From assembly GCA_014871385.1 (NCBI GenBank), contig CM026429.1, positions 4,924,083-4,988,082 of the forward strand: DNA of 64,000 nt, read 5' to 3'. Position numbers and translations under genes: made by a program. Numbering within the stretch: position 1 is the stretch's first letter; every line of letters starts with the position of its first letter. The DNA comes from Ceratodon purpureus (lineage: Eukaryota > Streptophyta > Bryopsida > Pseudoditrichales > Ditrichaceae). The notes beneath the pieces are model-generated. The model was not told the origin of the DNA, did no database searches, and saw only the letters and a list, made by a program, of their open reading frames with translations. Below, piece by piece: positions 20,481 to 31,750 of this stretch.

Positions 20481-22380
20481 CCTACCTTCGAGCTCTCTTA
20501 CAAGGCCTTTTGGAGACCCCACATTTCCTCTAATTTGCCAAAGCACGGCGCCATGAAGAATGGCCCAAAAATGAAAGAGAGGATGGAAGATTCGAGGCCA
20601 GGGCGTACCAAATACGTAAGACTGCTACTGGATTCAAGGGAAGGGATCGGATCCGGCACCCCAAAGACGATGGAAAATGCCTTGGGCGTAATTCTAGAGT
20701 CCATACACCCTCTTACAATCAAAGAAGCGGTGTAGGACAGACTCGTCACTAGCTCGGGGACAGACTGGGCACGTGATGGAAGTAGTAGGACTCGCGCGGT
20801 GGCACCACACATTGACTGCTATAGCTTGGTAGAGGACCGACTACATGAAGGCGCTCTCTTTTTGGGGTCGTGCCAAGGTCGAAGTGTCCTTCCAGTTGGG
20901 TTAAAACCGAGCCGGCCGAAGAGTGGAGCCCCAATTCTCAACAATGGGGGTGTTGAAAACCGTGCGGGAGTTGAACAACATCTGTGCTATACGGTGGGTA
21001 TAGGTAAGGAGCTTAGATCCATCTTTCCATTGCCATATAGTAACGTTGAATTCAAGCCGAGAGACTTGATCGACATAAAAAAGGACAAGGGCCGTGGCCT
21101 GCAATGGTTGTAATCCGGATCCGGCGAGCAACACCTAAGAACTCAAATCGGGGGAGGAGGGGCAGAGGCTTCCAGAGGGGCTTTGGGTCGCAGCTAGCGA
21201 GATTGGGCCCCAACGAAGAAGAAAGGAATCGAGGTAAGGATCAGGAAGAGCGTTCAAGCGCCAGGAATGTCAGAAAGGAATCTGGGACTAGCTTGACAGA
21301 CAAGTGTAGAGAGCAGGTCCCTGAGATCGCCAAATAACCGTAAACAATTCTAAGGAGTGGGAGGGTCTTGACGGCGTCGAAGCAAGCGTAGCGAGGGAGC
21401 GAGAGGTGGCGTTGCATCGCCAAGAGCAGCACACGATCCTCAGCCGTGAGGTTGAATTCTCGACGAAGCTATTCACAGGTTTTAAACCGATGGGCGGGGC
21501 CATCTCAAAGTGCGCCGATGGTGCAAAGGCCTTGGTTGTGCAAGGTGTGTCTTCTATGAAGGGAGAAATCAAAGATTTGTCCAATGAATTGAGACACCCA
21601 CTAGAGGCTGGTCGTACAAACCTCTTTACGAGTGGATCGGACGATGGACACACTACATTTTGGCGAGCTTTTGCCAAGCAGCGAGGACCTTGGTCCAAAT
21701 GTGGGATCCCTGGGGAAAGGTCATCCTCGAGACCATGACCCAATTGGAAGTGGAGTGACATCGATCACAACGCTTAGCCGGGTTGCATTGAGCGATGTGA
21801 TGGCGCAAAAGAATCTTGAGATAAGATTCTCTACGTTCAATATAGCGGAGCATCCACTTTCCGAGAAGAGACCCTATGGTGAGCTCGAGGTCAAGTAAGA
21901 AAAGCCCCTGTGGTGTGATGAAGGCAATGGTCATCCCATCGCACTCTCGCACTACGAATTGTATCACTGCCCGACCATAGGTAGTTGCAAAGGAGATAAT
22001 GGATGATACAAACAGTTACGCGAGATCCGCCACACAAGGATGAGAAGTACCATAGTGTGGAAGAAAAGACCAAATTCACCACTCTGACGCAGTCAACCAG
22101 AGACACTTGCTTGTCCGCCAAAAGACCAGCTTGTGGCTAAACTTTTAAACCAAGTCAGCGTTGACGTCCGGAGTAGCCAGCTCAATGCCGAACGATGTTC
22201 CGAGGAATTTAGATAGAGCCCCTCCTTCCGCCCGAACGCAGTCAACGCGCTGGTCCAATCTAGGACACGCCCTCTTGCAAACTAGAGTGCGACCAAGTTG
22301 TTCCAATTGACGAAAAGGCCCGAGGCCAAAGAGAACAGCGCTACGAAGTCGACCTGCTTTCTAATATAATTTTTCTCCAT
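20480..22380 (-). pseudogene. Decayed LINE (non-LTR retrotransposon), C-terminal RT and zinc-knuckle part
   Basis: The minus strand carries recognisable LINE pieces in three frames. Near 22160–22230: KFLGTSFGIELATPDVNADL, like the RYLGIP region after the RT core. Near 22060–22120: LLADKQVSLVDCV followed by TLWYFSSL, like the LSLAGR…VL…Y block. Near 21900–21990: NYLWSGSDTIRSARVRWDD, like FLWGG…ARVAWD. Then LDLELTIGSLLGKWMLRYIE, like the GL…DLE…LLAKW block. Near 20710–20810: TCPVCPRASDESVLHRFFDC, the terminal zf-RVT motif. Stops and frameshifts separate them, so it is inactive. The catalytic RT core with YADD is not seen. Confidence 0.8.
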
Positions 22381-22757
22381 CCTTCGGGCCAACGGGCTTG
22401 CCAACTTGGAATTTTTACTCAAGCTCATCTCCTAAGACTTGTATCATTAGCATTTCAAATATATCAAAAACGCAATTCAAAAAATTCCTGAAAACGTAAA
22501 AAAAACTAAACAATTGGTCCGAAGTGGGATAGGAGACTTGAGCGCACAGATTGTGCCCTCATGTGCATGGCTTCGCTCAGTGTTTGTTGGTCGTGTGACG
22601 AGTCTGATTTTTGACCTCCGAGACAAAGTGATGTGGTGAGGATCGACGCCATCTTGGTTTATGGCCGATGCCGGGCTCGGTCTCATCATCCGAGTCACTA
22701 GAACATTCCCAGATGATTCGGGTAAGATTCGACTGTACGGAGGGCGTCCGTACAGGC

Positions 22758-22830
22758 GCCGTCCTAGCTCAGTTGGTAGAGCGCAAGGCTCTTAACCTTG
22801 TGGTCCAGGGTTCGAGCCCCTGGGGTGGCG
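22758..22830 (+). tRNA. trnK-CUU: tRNA-Lys (anticodon CUU)
   Basis: 73 nt fold into a standard cloverleaf: acceptor GCCGTCC with GGGTGGC (two G–U pairs) and discriminator G; D arm containing TAGCTCAGTTGG (A box); anticodon stem CAAGG/CCTTG around the loop CTCTTAA, anticodon CTT; T arm CAGGG-TTCGAGC-CCCTG (B box). No intron and no encoded CCA. A TTTT run lies about 5 nt downstream and would stop RNA polymerase III. The sequence is of the plant nuclear tRNA-Lys type. Confidence 0.95.
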
Positions 22831-23572
22831 TCTTCTTTTGCCACGTGGAATCTCTTTTTTCACGATACGAGCACCATTTCCTCCCCATTCTACTCCAAAA
22901 AACCAATCTTCATTTGGAGCCTCCATTCAAAAGTTATGAACATTCAAAAATTATGAACAATGGTCCTACATTACCTTAAACTACTAGAGTATGGAATGGA
23001 GTGCTTCCAAAATCTTTGTCGAAATTTTTCCTCTTGGATAGAGATTCATGGTCCAAGCATAGCCGCTTCTCAAAAGCTGTATATGTGAAATTCATCAAAT
23101 GTTTGTTTGAATGTTCAATGATGCCAAATCTTCCTTTGGTGATTTTTTTCAAATTTTCATACTAGAGCTCATCATTTTCATGAGCATGGGACTTATGAAA
23201 AAAAAAATAAGTCCCATGCTCATGAAAATGATGAGCTCTAGTATGAAAATTTGAAAAAAATCACCAAAGGAAGATTTGGCATCATTGAACATTCAAACAA
23301 ACATTTGATGAATTTCACATATACAGCTTTTGAGAAGCGGCTATGCTTGGACCATGAATCTCTATCCAAGAGGAAAAATTTCGACAAAGATTTTGGAAGC
23401 ACTCCATTCCATACTCTAGTAGTTTAAGGTAATGTAGGACCATTGTTCATAATTTTTGAATGTTCATAACTTTTGAATGGAGGCTCCAAATGAAGATTGG
23501 TTTTTTGGAGTAGAATGGGGAGGAAATGGTGCTCGTATCGTGAAAAAAGAGATTCCACGTGGCAAAAGAAGA

Positions 23573-23645
23573 CGCCACCCCAGGGGCTCGAACCCTGGAC
23601 CACAAGGTTAAGAGCCTTGCGCTCTACCAACTGAGCTAGGACGGC
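23573..23645 (-). tRNA. trnK-CUU: tRNA-Lys (anticodon CUU), second copy in the opposite arm
   Basis: Identical to the tRNA at 22758–22830 and placed symmetrically in the other palindrome arm, so the two genes point toward each other. Cloverleaf, A and B boxes, and downstream TTTT are all preserved. Both copies look functional. Confidence 0.95.
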
Positions 23646-23900
23646 GCCTGTACGGACGCCCTCCGTACAGTCGAATCTTACCCGAATCATCTGGGAATGT
23701 TCTAGTGACTCGGATGATGAAACCGAGCCCGGCATTGGCCATAAACCGAGATGGCGTCGATCCTCACCACATCACTTTGTCTCGGAGGTCAAAAATCAGA
23801 CTCGTCACACGACCAGCAAACACTCAGCGAAGCCATGCACATGAGGGCACAATCTGTGCGCTCAAGTCCCCTATCCCACTCCGGACCAATTGTTTAGTTT

Positions 23901-24877
23901 GGATCAACAAGTTATCTAGTGCTAGGAATTGCAAATGTGTATAATAGCACGTAGTTTCTCGTTTGTAGCAGTAGTGAATTTTCCATCTAGAACTATTGGT
24001 CTTCGGAATTCTGAGTGCTTTGTTTCTCGCCTTAATTATTCGGCTGGGATTGGTCATAGGTGTTCTAGGATTGACAGATGCACGGAAAGGTTTTGGACTC
24101 TAGTCCCATAATCCCATTAGTTTACGCCTTGTTGCAGTCTTGCAAGGATGATTTCTGTAAAAAAGAGACCCACAAAAAGATTATTAAATGATTAGCGTTA
24201 GGTTGGTGAACCGTCTGGGAAAAATCTTATTTTATTCATACTGTTTATGAAACATAATAGGAGTAACTCTTCAGGGCCTAGTACTTTTGAGTAATTGGAC
24301 TTAAATCTATAGACGCTGCTATGCCAAGTCAGAGACGTCAACACAGAAGTAAGATTAAGGGGCTGATCGTTGCCTGTTCTAATTCACTCGGTTCAATCGT
24401 CTAGAAGGACGTGCACCGTAAACGTGCAGTATCAACAACGAATATGAGCCTTGCAGCAAACTTTTAATTTCTTTAGCGACTCTATTTCAACTGAAGGCTC
24501 CAAACTTTATATAGAACATACATATTTTCCGGTATGTTTTCTGTCATATTATGGCTACACATACCTTTCAGACATTCACAGCATATGCTTCATGCTCGAA
24601 GAGTAAGAAAGCTCCATCTTGACGAATTCCTTCAGAGGCAAAAGATACTTTTACAAAGCAGAATCGTTTCCCAAATTACTTTCGATGCACATGATTTAAC
24701 ACTGCCGGCTTATTACGGATGATGAATCTAGAATTTAAAATTGATACACTATAATGGCTGCATAAAGAGTGCGAACACCTAACTAAAAGGCATCTGAGAT
24801 TTGGGCTCCTCGGTACACACCTGATGAAGACTTCGAATTCTCTCAAAGTAGTATACACCAATGATAAATTTCAAAAA
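23901..24877. other. Intergenic, no feature seen
   Basis: No supported gene. This includes the likely 3' UTR and flank of the acylphosphatase gene on the minus strand. Confidence 0.4.
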
Positions 24878-25944
24878 TCACCATGTCGGCTTTTGCTCAA
24901 AGCCTTGCGGAACTTCATTGTCCCACTGAGAGACATCAACGGACCAAACTCTGGCAGCTGAAGGCCCGGAACCGCATTGTTGAACCATGGTATCTACTGC
25001 ACTAGATGGCCCTTGAAAGACAGCCTCTACAGAGCCATCCCGGCAGTTCCTTACCCAACCATTCAGACCAAGCTTTTGAGCGGTACTAACCGTCCACTTC
25101 CGGTAGAAAACGCCCTGTACAGTGCCTTTGATAAGAACATTTACCTGCATTCTCGCTCAGCCCACAAACAAAGCCATAAGACGAACATTTCTGGAAATCC
25201 TACATTAAATTAAATTTTTTTTCAAATAAAGGAAGAATGCAATTATTTTCTCAAGAAAATATCGCATCAGTGTCAAGATCACTCAAGTAACTCATAACCA
25301 GTGAAACCTTCGGAGCCCTTTGAAAGTCCCAGAAGAGGTTCAAAATGGGGGCTCATGGCACGAAACGAGCAGCGCAATGACACTAATGACACAAGCACTT
25401 TTGGAACCATGCAATCAGAAACGTCACAAGCAATCGTTCACTAAAAACATAACCCTAATTCGCATTGACACATATCCATATACTCATGTATGAGCTCAAC
25501 CATGTAAAAATGACAGAAGATTCTAAATTAAAACACACATACTATTCCATTTCAATTCCTAATTTCACACAGCCCCAATAGCAAATCCCAAAAAGCCGAC
25601 ATCAGAAACCCTAATTTCACATCAGGAAGGATCCGCTCACATATCAACAAAGACAGTCCCCTACTCAAAACCCACAAGTGTCAATGCTAAAATCAACGAA
25701 GAAGCACGTAGGAAGAGGCACATACCGCTTTAGAACCAGAACCAGAGGCAGGCACGCTCTGTGCACCATCGGACATGCTGGCGGTAAGGACCCTCCCTCT
25801 CGTAAACCTCCGTAGCTGCACGCGCCCCCGGCTATCGAAGTTCGGAACAATCACTCTCGCAAACTGTGGTACAGTGACCCCCTCTCGGCTACCACCCCAG
25901 CAGCTCACCAGCGACCTACCTGCCACTCCAGCAGCGCTACTCAT
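24878..25944 (-). CDS. Acylphosphatase, probably organelle-targeted
   Basis: Two exons, 25944–25726 and 25144–24878, joined in phase at GSGSKA|VNVLIKG; 161 residues. Acylphosphatases hydrolyse carboxyl-phosphate bonds in small molecules such as acetyl phosphate. The C-terminal 88 residues are the complete family domain: GTVQGVFYRKW carries the substrate-binding Arg, and LNGWVRNCRDGSVEAVFQG carries the catalytic Asn and the signature GWVRN.DGSVE. The ATG at 25944 is the only in-frame ATG before the domain exon that gives a long N-terminus. The 73-residue extension is rich in Ser, Val and Arg with few acidic residues, as expected of a plastid or mitochondrial presequence (inference). A further methionine lies just before the domain (TASMSDG) and could give a cytosolic form. 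Confidence 0.92.
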
Positions 25945-26022
25945 CCCACCAAAACAACCTAAATGCCGTTGCCTCTCCACTTCCGATTCCCTCTCCTCAC
26001 AGATCTCACAGATCACCTCCAA

Positions 26023-27740
26023 CCAAGGTAAACCTGTAAACCCAACCTCTCACGAACAATAGCTCCTGGGATTGAATATCGAAGTCTGAGAGATTCTGGG
26101 CAGTACAGTCGTGGTCTGAATGCGCAATCTGAGCAAAGCATATCCTTCCAGATTTCCAACCAAGAGAAAACTGTGCAAAAAGTTGGGCAATTTGGTGGTT
26201 GCGAGAAGAAATGGTGTATTCTCGAGCATGATTTTTGAGGATTTGAGTCACGTTATGGTGGGTGCGCGCCCAAACCCGTTAATATTTCCAGAAGCCGACA
26301 TTGTGTACAAGTGTCCGACATTTGTGAAAAGAAGATCTTCAAAATCGAGCAATTATCGGTAGTGAGCGGTTTTGGGTTCTTTGCAATCCGAGATGCGGAT
26401 ATTGGATGGCAGTGAATATTGGTGTTGATTTGTTTCACCGCCGTGATTTCTTTTGAGTCTACGGAATCTATGATTTTACATAGTGTTGTTGTGAAGTTAT
26501 ACCCAGGCGGGCTCTTTAGACGGTTTGGTGTTAAAGAAGGATGAAGTAGAAAAACACAATTTAATAATAGGTTGGTGAATTAATTAATATAAGAGATAAT
26601 TAAGTGAAATTTGAATGGTTGTTAATTTATTCCTAAAGTTAAATTACTAATCATTTTCAAAAATGAAATTTGAATGGTGTTGATTTTTACTGAGATAATA
26701 GGTATGCCTGGCATAGTTCATTACTGTGATAAAGACATGTATAACATTATTGATTATTGAGACAATGGACATGTATCGTAATGTTTATTATTGAGACAAT
26801 TATTAATATACATGGCCGTGTTTATTGTTGAGACAATAGACATGGATGGTCATACTCATTAATGAGACAATAATCATGCATGGTATTGTTCATTATTCTT
26901 TACATGATACATCACGTACATGATATAGATTCAGTACTGAGAGAGTCCATATAAAATTTGAATGATTGTCATTCTTTGAAGTTGACAGTTAAATGAAATT
27001 TGCCTGATATAGATCATTCTCTGAAGCTGAATCAATTTTGTATAGTACTATTTATTCTCAACTGTCACCTTATCAACTTAACTGTCATCTTAACTGTCAA
27101 CTTCCAAGAATAAACATCTATTTCTGTCATTTCATTCTTATAAACAAACATAGATAACTAGTTCTCAAACTCATTCAAGGACTCGACAAAAGCCATTACT
27201 ATAAAAGCCATTAATAATAATAAATTCCATTTCTTATAATCATACACAATTAATCAATTTCTAAAATCAATTTCAATTTTTGCTTGAAACTAAACTCAAA
27301 TCCTTCAATTTCATCCTCACTAATGCAACTTCACCACTTTGCACCACAACACAACTATCTAGAACCACTAAATGTTATAATCACTCAAACAAATGAAACC
27401 TAAAAAAAAACGAAAAAATTAAACAACCAATGATGACTATCATCACCCAATGAACCACATCAACCACCAGGCTTCAACTGAGACTAAACCAAAAACCTTC
27501 CAAACCTGCACCCTGTTCCAATCTCACAAACAATAAGAACCAAGAATCCCAAATTAAAAAATTAAACATTAAAAATAACAAAATACAAAATAAAAACCTT
27601 CAAAAGAAAGAAAAAAGAAGCAAGTTGCAACTGACGATGGAGACATGAGACCAACAGCATATCCACGACCCTACGCCCGAGACTGGAAAAACCGAATCCG
27701 CCACCCGAGACTGATCCCATGATCCAGCCAAGGAGGGACC
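26023..27740. other. AT-rich intergenic region between divergent genes
   Basis: Shared upstream region of the acylphosphatase gene (-) and the tRNase Z gene (+). It is strongly AT-rich apart from its edges. It holds a degenerate tandem repeat at 26740–26930 and no coding frame that I trust. Confidence 0.5.
26740..26930. repeat. Degenerate tandem repeat, about 40–50 bp period
   Basis: Four to five loose copies of a unit built on (T)TATTGAGACAAT…CATG…TATGGT, for example at 26752, 26787, 26831 and 26865. Copies differ by substitutions and small indels, so the array is old. Confidence 0.6.
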
Positions 27741-27747
27741 TATAAAA
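27741..27747 (+). promoter_or_regulatory. TATA box of the tRNase Z gene
   Basis: TATAAAA in the context GACCTATAAAAGGGA, 141 bp before the ATG and followed by a C-rich start region. A short (ATCG)n run lies in the leader near 27856–27873. Confidence 0.65.
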
Positions 27748-27887
27748 GGGACCCCATGACCGAGCATCGCCACCACCCTCTCCGCCGTCGCGACTTCTGC
27801 TGTCTGCGCTCAGTCTGCAGTCGAATTGCGTTCTTCTAGATTTTCTGCTCCGGCGTCGATCGATCGATCGATCAGCGCCAGCTTACA

Positions 27888-30772
27888 ATGCATTCTGCTC
27901 TGCACTTCCGCAACGGTACTAGCGCGCTCGCTCAGCGCTTCTTCACCGCACACAACGGGTCGCATTTCAAAGGCTCGGTCTCGACGCTCATCACCACACG
28001 CGGTCCGGGCCAGTCTAGCTTCATCTCCATGTCTAGTGATTCTACTGCAACTGGGACGTGGTGTCGGTTTCCGGTCTCATCTGGGAGACGGTTCGAGGCT
28101 ATGGCGTCGGATGTTGTTGCGGAGGTTGAGAATGCGGGGGATGAGGGCGTGGAACTGGGTGTTTGCGAGTCGAGTCCGTTTCTTCTAGCTCCTGAGGAGA
28201 GACCAGGTATGATTGGTTCCATGAGTTTTCGGGCGTGGTTTGGCTTTTGGGGGTGGAGATAGATTGCAATTTGCAGCGGGTTGTTTCATGTTGGGAGTAT
28301 TTGCCTGTTGTAGTTCTTGTTGGTTTGGAAGGTTGTGGGTGCATTTGAGAGTATTGTTGGTTGTCTTGGTTCGTGGTAAGGTAAGGTAGCAGTCCTGCTT
28401 TTTTAGGAGAGGGTGTCTTGGGGAGAGTACATGTTGGTTTGATAATGTTAGCTAGATCTTGGAGATTGACTGTGTAGGTGGTTTCGTTGTTAGTTAATTT
28501 GTTGTGAATTTCATGGTGGATTTCATGGTGGATTTCCCAGAAGGATTAGAAATCCAGTAGTTTGCGTCAGGACGTGCTAATTCTGCAGCCTTGAGATGTA
28601 GAATTACGTTGAAACTGGGGGTCAAAGGTTGGAAGTGTAGACTTCAAGTCCTCTTCTTCGTTTTCAGTCTTTCCAGCGTGCAATATTTGGGCAATTTCTT
28701 AAGCTTCTAAAGGTTCAAGGGGGGCTACTTGTGTTCTGATGTTTCAGTTTGCAAGAAAATCGAACCGGGAAATGGCTATGGCCAAACCAAGCTTGGAAGG
28801 CCGACGACAGGAGCATTGGACGTGGACGGCTTCTCCATCGAAGGAGTATCAGTCGGAGGCCAAGAAACTTGTGTCATGCTTCCAGCGATGAAAATTGCGT
28901 TTGACATTGGCCGGTGCCCCAAGCGTGCCATCGATCAGGATTTCCTCTTCATCACTCATGCGCACATGGACCATATTGTATGTGACTCTTTCGTTTCCTT
29001 GGAATGAGTGGAGCTGTTTAATTACATTGCAATCCTTTCTAATCCTTTCTTTCTTGTTCAATTCTAGACCTTTTCCTTGTGATCCTTACTTTGTAGTACC
29101 TTGTTGTAAAGTAATCGCCCAAAGAGATTCTGACATGATGGATGTACCTGGCAGGGTGGACTCACCATGTATGTGGCTTGTCGAGCAATATTGAAGCGGA
29201 AGGTGCCGACCGTGATTGTACCGGCGTGTGTAAAGGCGACCGTAGAGAAGCTCTTTGCCGTGCAGAGGGAGCTGGACAACTCCCCCTTGCCTGTCAATCT
29301 CATTGGAATGGACGTAAGTACACCTGCTTCTGTACCTTACAAGCAAGACGAAGATATCCTTTTCTACAAACTTGAAGTCTTAAGTTGTGTCGATCGTCGC
29401 GGTACTGTGTTATATTATCATCGACTTATTTTTTGGTGCACGGACTTTAAATGGCAGGTTGGAGACGAGTTCGATTTGGGCAGAGGCTTCATTGTCAAGG
29501 CTTTCAAGACCTACCATGTGGTCCCGAGCCAGGTGCGTAAGAAGCTGTACCAGAAGGAAACAAAAGCAGTACCAATTTTTGTGAATTGTGATCTACTTGA
29601 TGTGTTTCACTGTTTCATAGGTTGCGCACTAGATGCTGACCTGACAATGTGGTATGGCTTGACAGGGATATGTCATCTACTCGGTCAAGCAAAAGCTAAA
29701 ACAAGAATATGTAGGGCTCCCTGGGACGGAGATCAAGACCTTGAGAGCGTCGGGTGTGCAGGTACATCAGTCTTCGGCTGCATTTTCATTATCCAGATCA
29801 GTGTCTCAAAGTATTCCGCATTGCAGAAGTTAGACTCTGTTCCCTATTTTTACTAATGAAGAAAAGATTTTCAATTAATTTAACACTCTCCGGGGGAACA
29901 GATCACTGAATCAGTGCGGACTCCTGAGGCCGCATTTACTGGAGATACAACATCGGATTTCTTTCTGGATGAAGCTAACATGGATATTTTGAATGCGAAG
30001 CTGCTGATTATGGAGGTCAGTTTCTGCCAGAAACCATAATACTTACTGAAATTACGTCTAATATTCTTTCAAATAATAAGTCCGTGCAATTCGCTGTTGT
30101 GAACAAGCGTGTTCTGCACAAAGCCTGGCCTTGCAGAGGATGTACATTGTAAAGTGAGCATTTGGCGAGATTCTGACGGTTTTTGGTTTCGGTATGCTGC
30201 AGTCTACATTCTTGGATAGTAATGTGTCTCCGGCGAATGCGAACGAGTATGGGCATATGCATCTGTCCGAGGTATTTCTTTGCGCCACTCTTGATAATTC
30301 GATATGAACCTTTCTCTGCAAATCGTTTCAAGGGTGGTAAATGTGTTGACGCGGTCAAGCTGGATTGCAATTAGGTTAGACTCGCATACCTTGGTCTGTC
30401 GTACATTATCTTCGTGTTTGATCCGAAGAAATAAATTTTTATTCTCCGTTAGTTTCAAGTATTTCACCACATTCATGTTGTTTGCTTGTAGATCGTCGCT
30501 CATGCCGAGAAATTTAAGAATAAGAGCATCGTTCTCATTCACTTTTCTGCTCGGTACACACACGAGGTAAGCTTCATTCTCAATTCCTTCTTTTGTTGCT
30601 ACTTAACAGCTATTCACTAAGAAAAGGTTATTCACTTCCCTGAAAATGTGAGACATTCAGGGCTCACAGGATTGACTTGGTGATTTTCCTGTGGCAGAAT
30701 ATCTTCGATGCAATGAAGAAGCTTCCTCCACCGCTTCAAGGAAGAGTGTTTCCATTGACCGAAGGCTTTTAA
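27888..30772 (+). CDS. TRZ2: tRNase Z, short form with N-terminal presequence (TRZ2-like)
   Basis: Nine exons in phase: 27888–28206, 28748–28977, 29155–29313, 29458–29532, 29666–29761, 29902–30015, 30203–30271, 30492–30566, 30698–30772; 403 residues. tRNase Z cuts the 3' trailer from precursor tRNAs, leaving the end to which CCA is added. It is a zinc metallo-beta-lactamase. Visible landmarks: FITHAHMDHIGGL (HxHxDH zinc motif, split by an intron), AFKTYHVVPSQGYVIY, AFTGDTTSDF (bridging Asp), LIMESTFLD, and IHFSARYTHE (final His). The C-terminus PPPLQGRVFPLTEGF is typical of plant short forms. The first 100 or so residues are Ser/Thr/Arg-rich and look like a plastid transit peptide; plant TRZ2 is chloroplastic. 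Assignment to TRZ2 rather than another short form is by memory of its sequence. Confidence 0.93.
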
Positions 30773-31750
30773 GTTGTCAAGGCATTAGGGTGCCAAAACA
30801 CAAGTTAGGTCAGAATCTAGAGGAAGCTTATCGTGCCCTCTGATAGAATTTACCCAATTTTGGACATTATGGGATACAAAGTGAACTGACGAGACAGTTG
30901 ACGGAGGACGGGAAATTTTCTTTTAAGACGAGTAGTAGAGGCATAACATATTGTAAAACAGTCATCTCTATCATTCTTTGGGAGAAATTAAGATCTGTTA
31001 CATAGGAGAATTACATCACCATAGGAATCAAACTCACGTGAAATAGAACTGCTGAATTTGACTCTGAACACAATCTGTTCAACAACTGTTTGATTACATG
31101 GACATCAGTAAAATGTTTTCTTTATTTCACACAACATTCACAAGCTCTCTCCCACTGACAGATGCTAACTGATTCAACAAAGAGAAGCTCGATTGACAGG
31201 TAATATATTCCAGCGAAAGAAAACTGAAAAATTAAACATTCACCGTTTGAAACTTTTTACAAATTGAAATTTACAAATCTTTACAAACTTCGATGAATAA
31301 ATTCACGTATCCGGTGTCAACACAGCTGGAAAGTATACCAAAGCGAAGATGATACTAATTAAACAGTCAAAACGCTGTGACTCAAAATACTCGCTCTCAA
31401 TGTTGAGTTTCTCAAGCAAGACCGAGGCGGCCTGTCTTGAGGACTCAGCAGGGCATAATTCAATTGCGCAAAATCAACCTTCCATAGGCAGCTCTCAAGG
31501 AAAAATCTACAGAAACACTGCGTGCAACGTTTACAGGAAAAATTAAATTCTAATATACTACGACGTGCGTTGCAGTTCCTATGAAAGACTTGTGAAGTCA
31601 GAGAGATTGCAAAGCTTCGTACCCCAAACTTCAGAAGCTGAAGCAGAATAACTTGGGCATTGAAGAAAGCAAAACCTGTATCAGCTTGCAAAATCATTCC
31701 GTCTTCATTGAAGCGAAATCAGCAATATCCTTGGCCTCCTTACTATTCCA
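30773..31750. other. Convergent intergenic region, no gene
   Basis: Holds the 3' flanks of the tRNase Z gene (+) and of the coiled-coil gene (-). AT-rich; no further frame or RNA gene that I can support. Confidence 0.5.

Larger units (their letters stand above)
22503..23900. repeat. Large palindrome: two 693-bp inverted arms with a 12-nt spacer
   Basis: The left arm 22503–23195 and right arm 23208–23900 are reverse complements, separated by TGAAAAAAAAAA. By eye I find about five mismatches, all in the outer 190 bp; the inner 500 bp are identical as far as I can read. Each arm contains one tRNA-Lys gene. On opposite strands each arm also gives the same 103-codon open frame running through the tRNA, which is not a gene. 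The outer ends have no terminal repeats or target duplications that I can recognise. Confidence 0.95.

Noticed and set aside
22668-22979. 103-codon frames in both palindrome arms
   Set aside because: They run straight through the tRNA-Lys gene and are identical only because the arms are.
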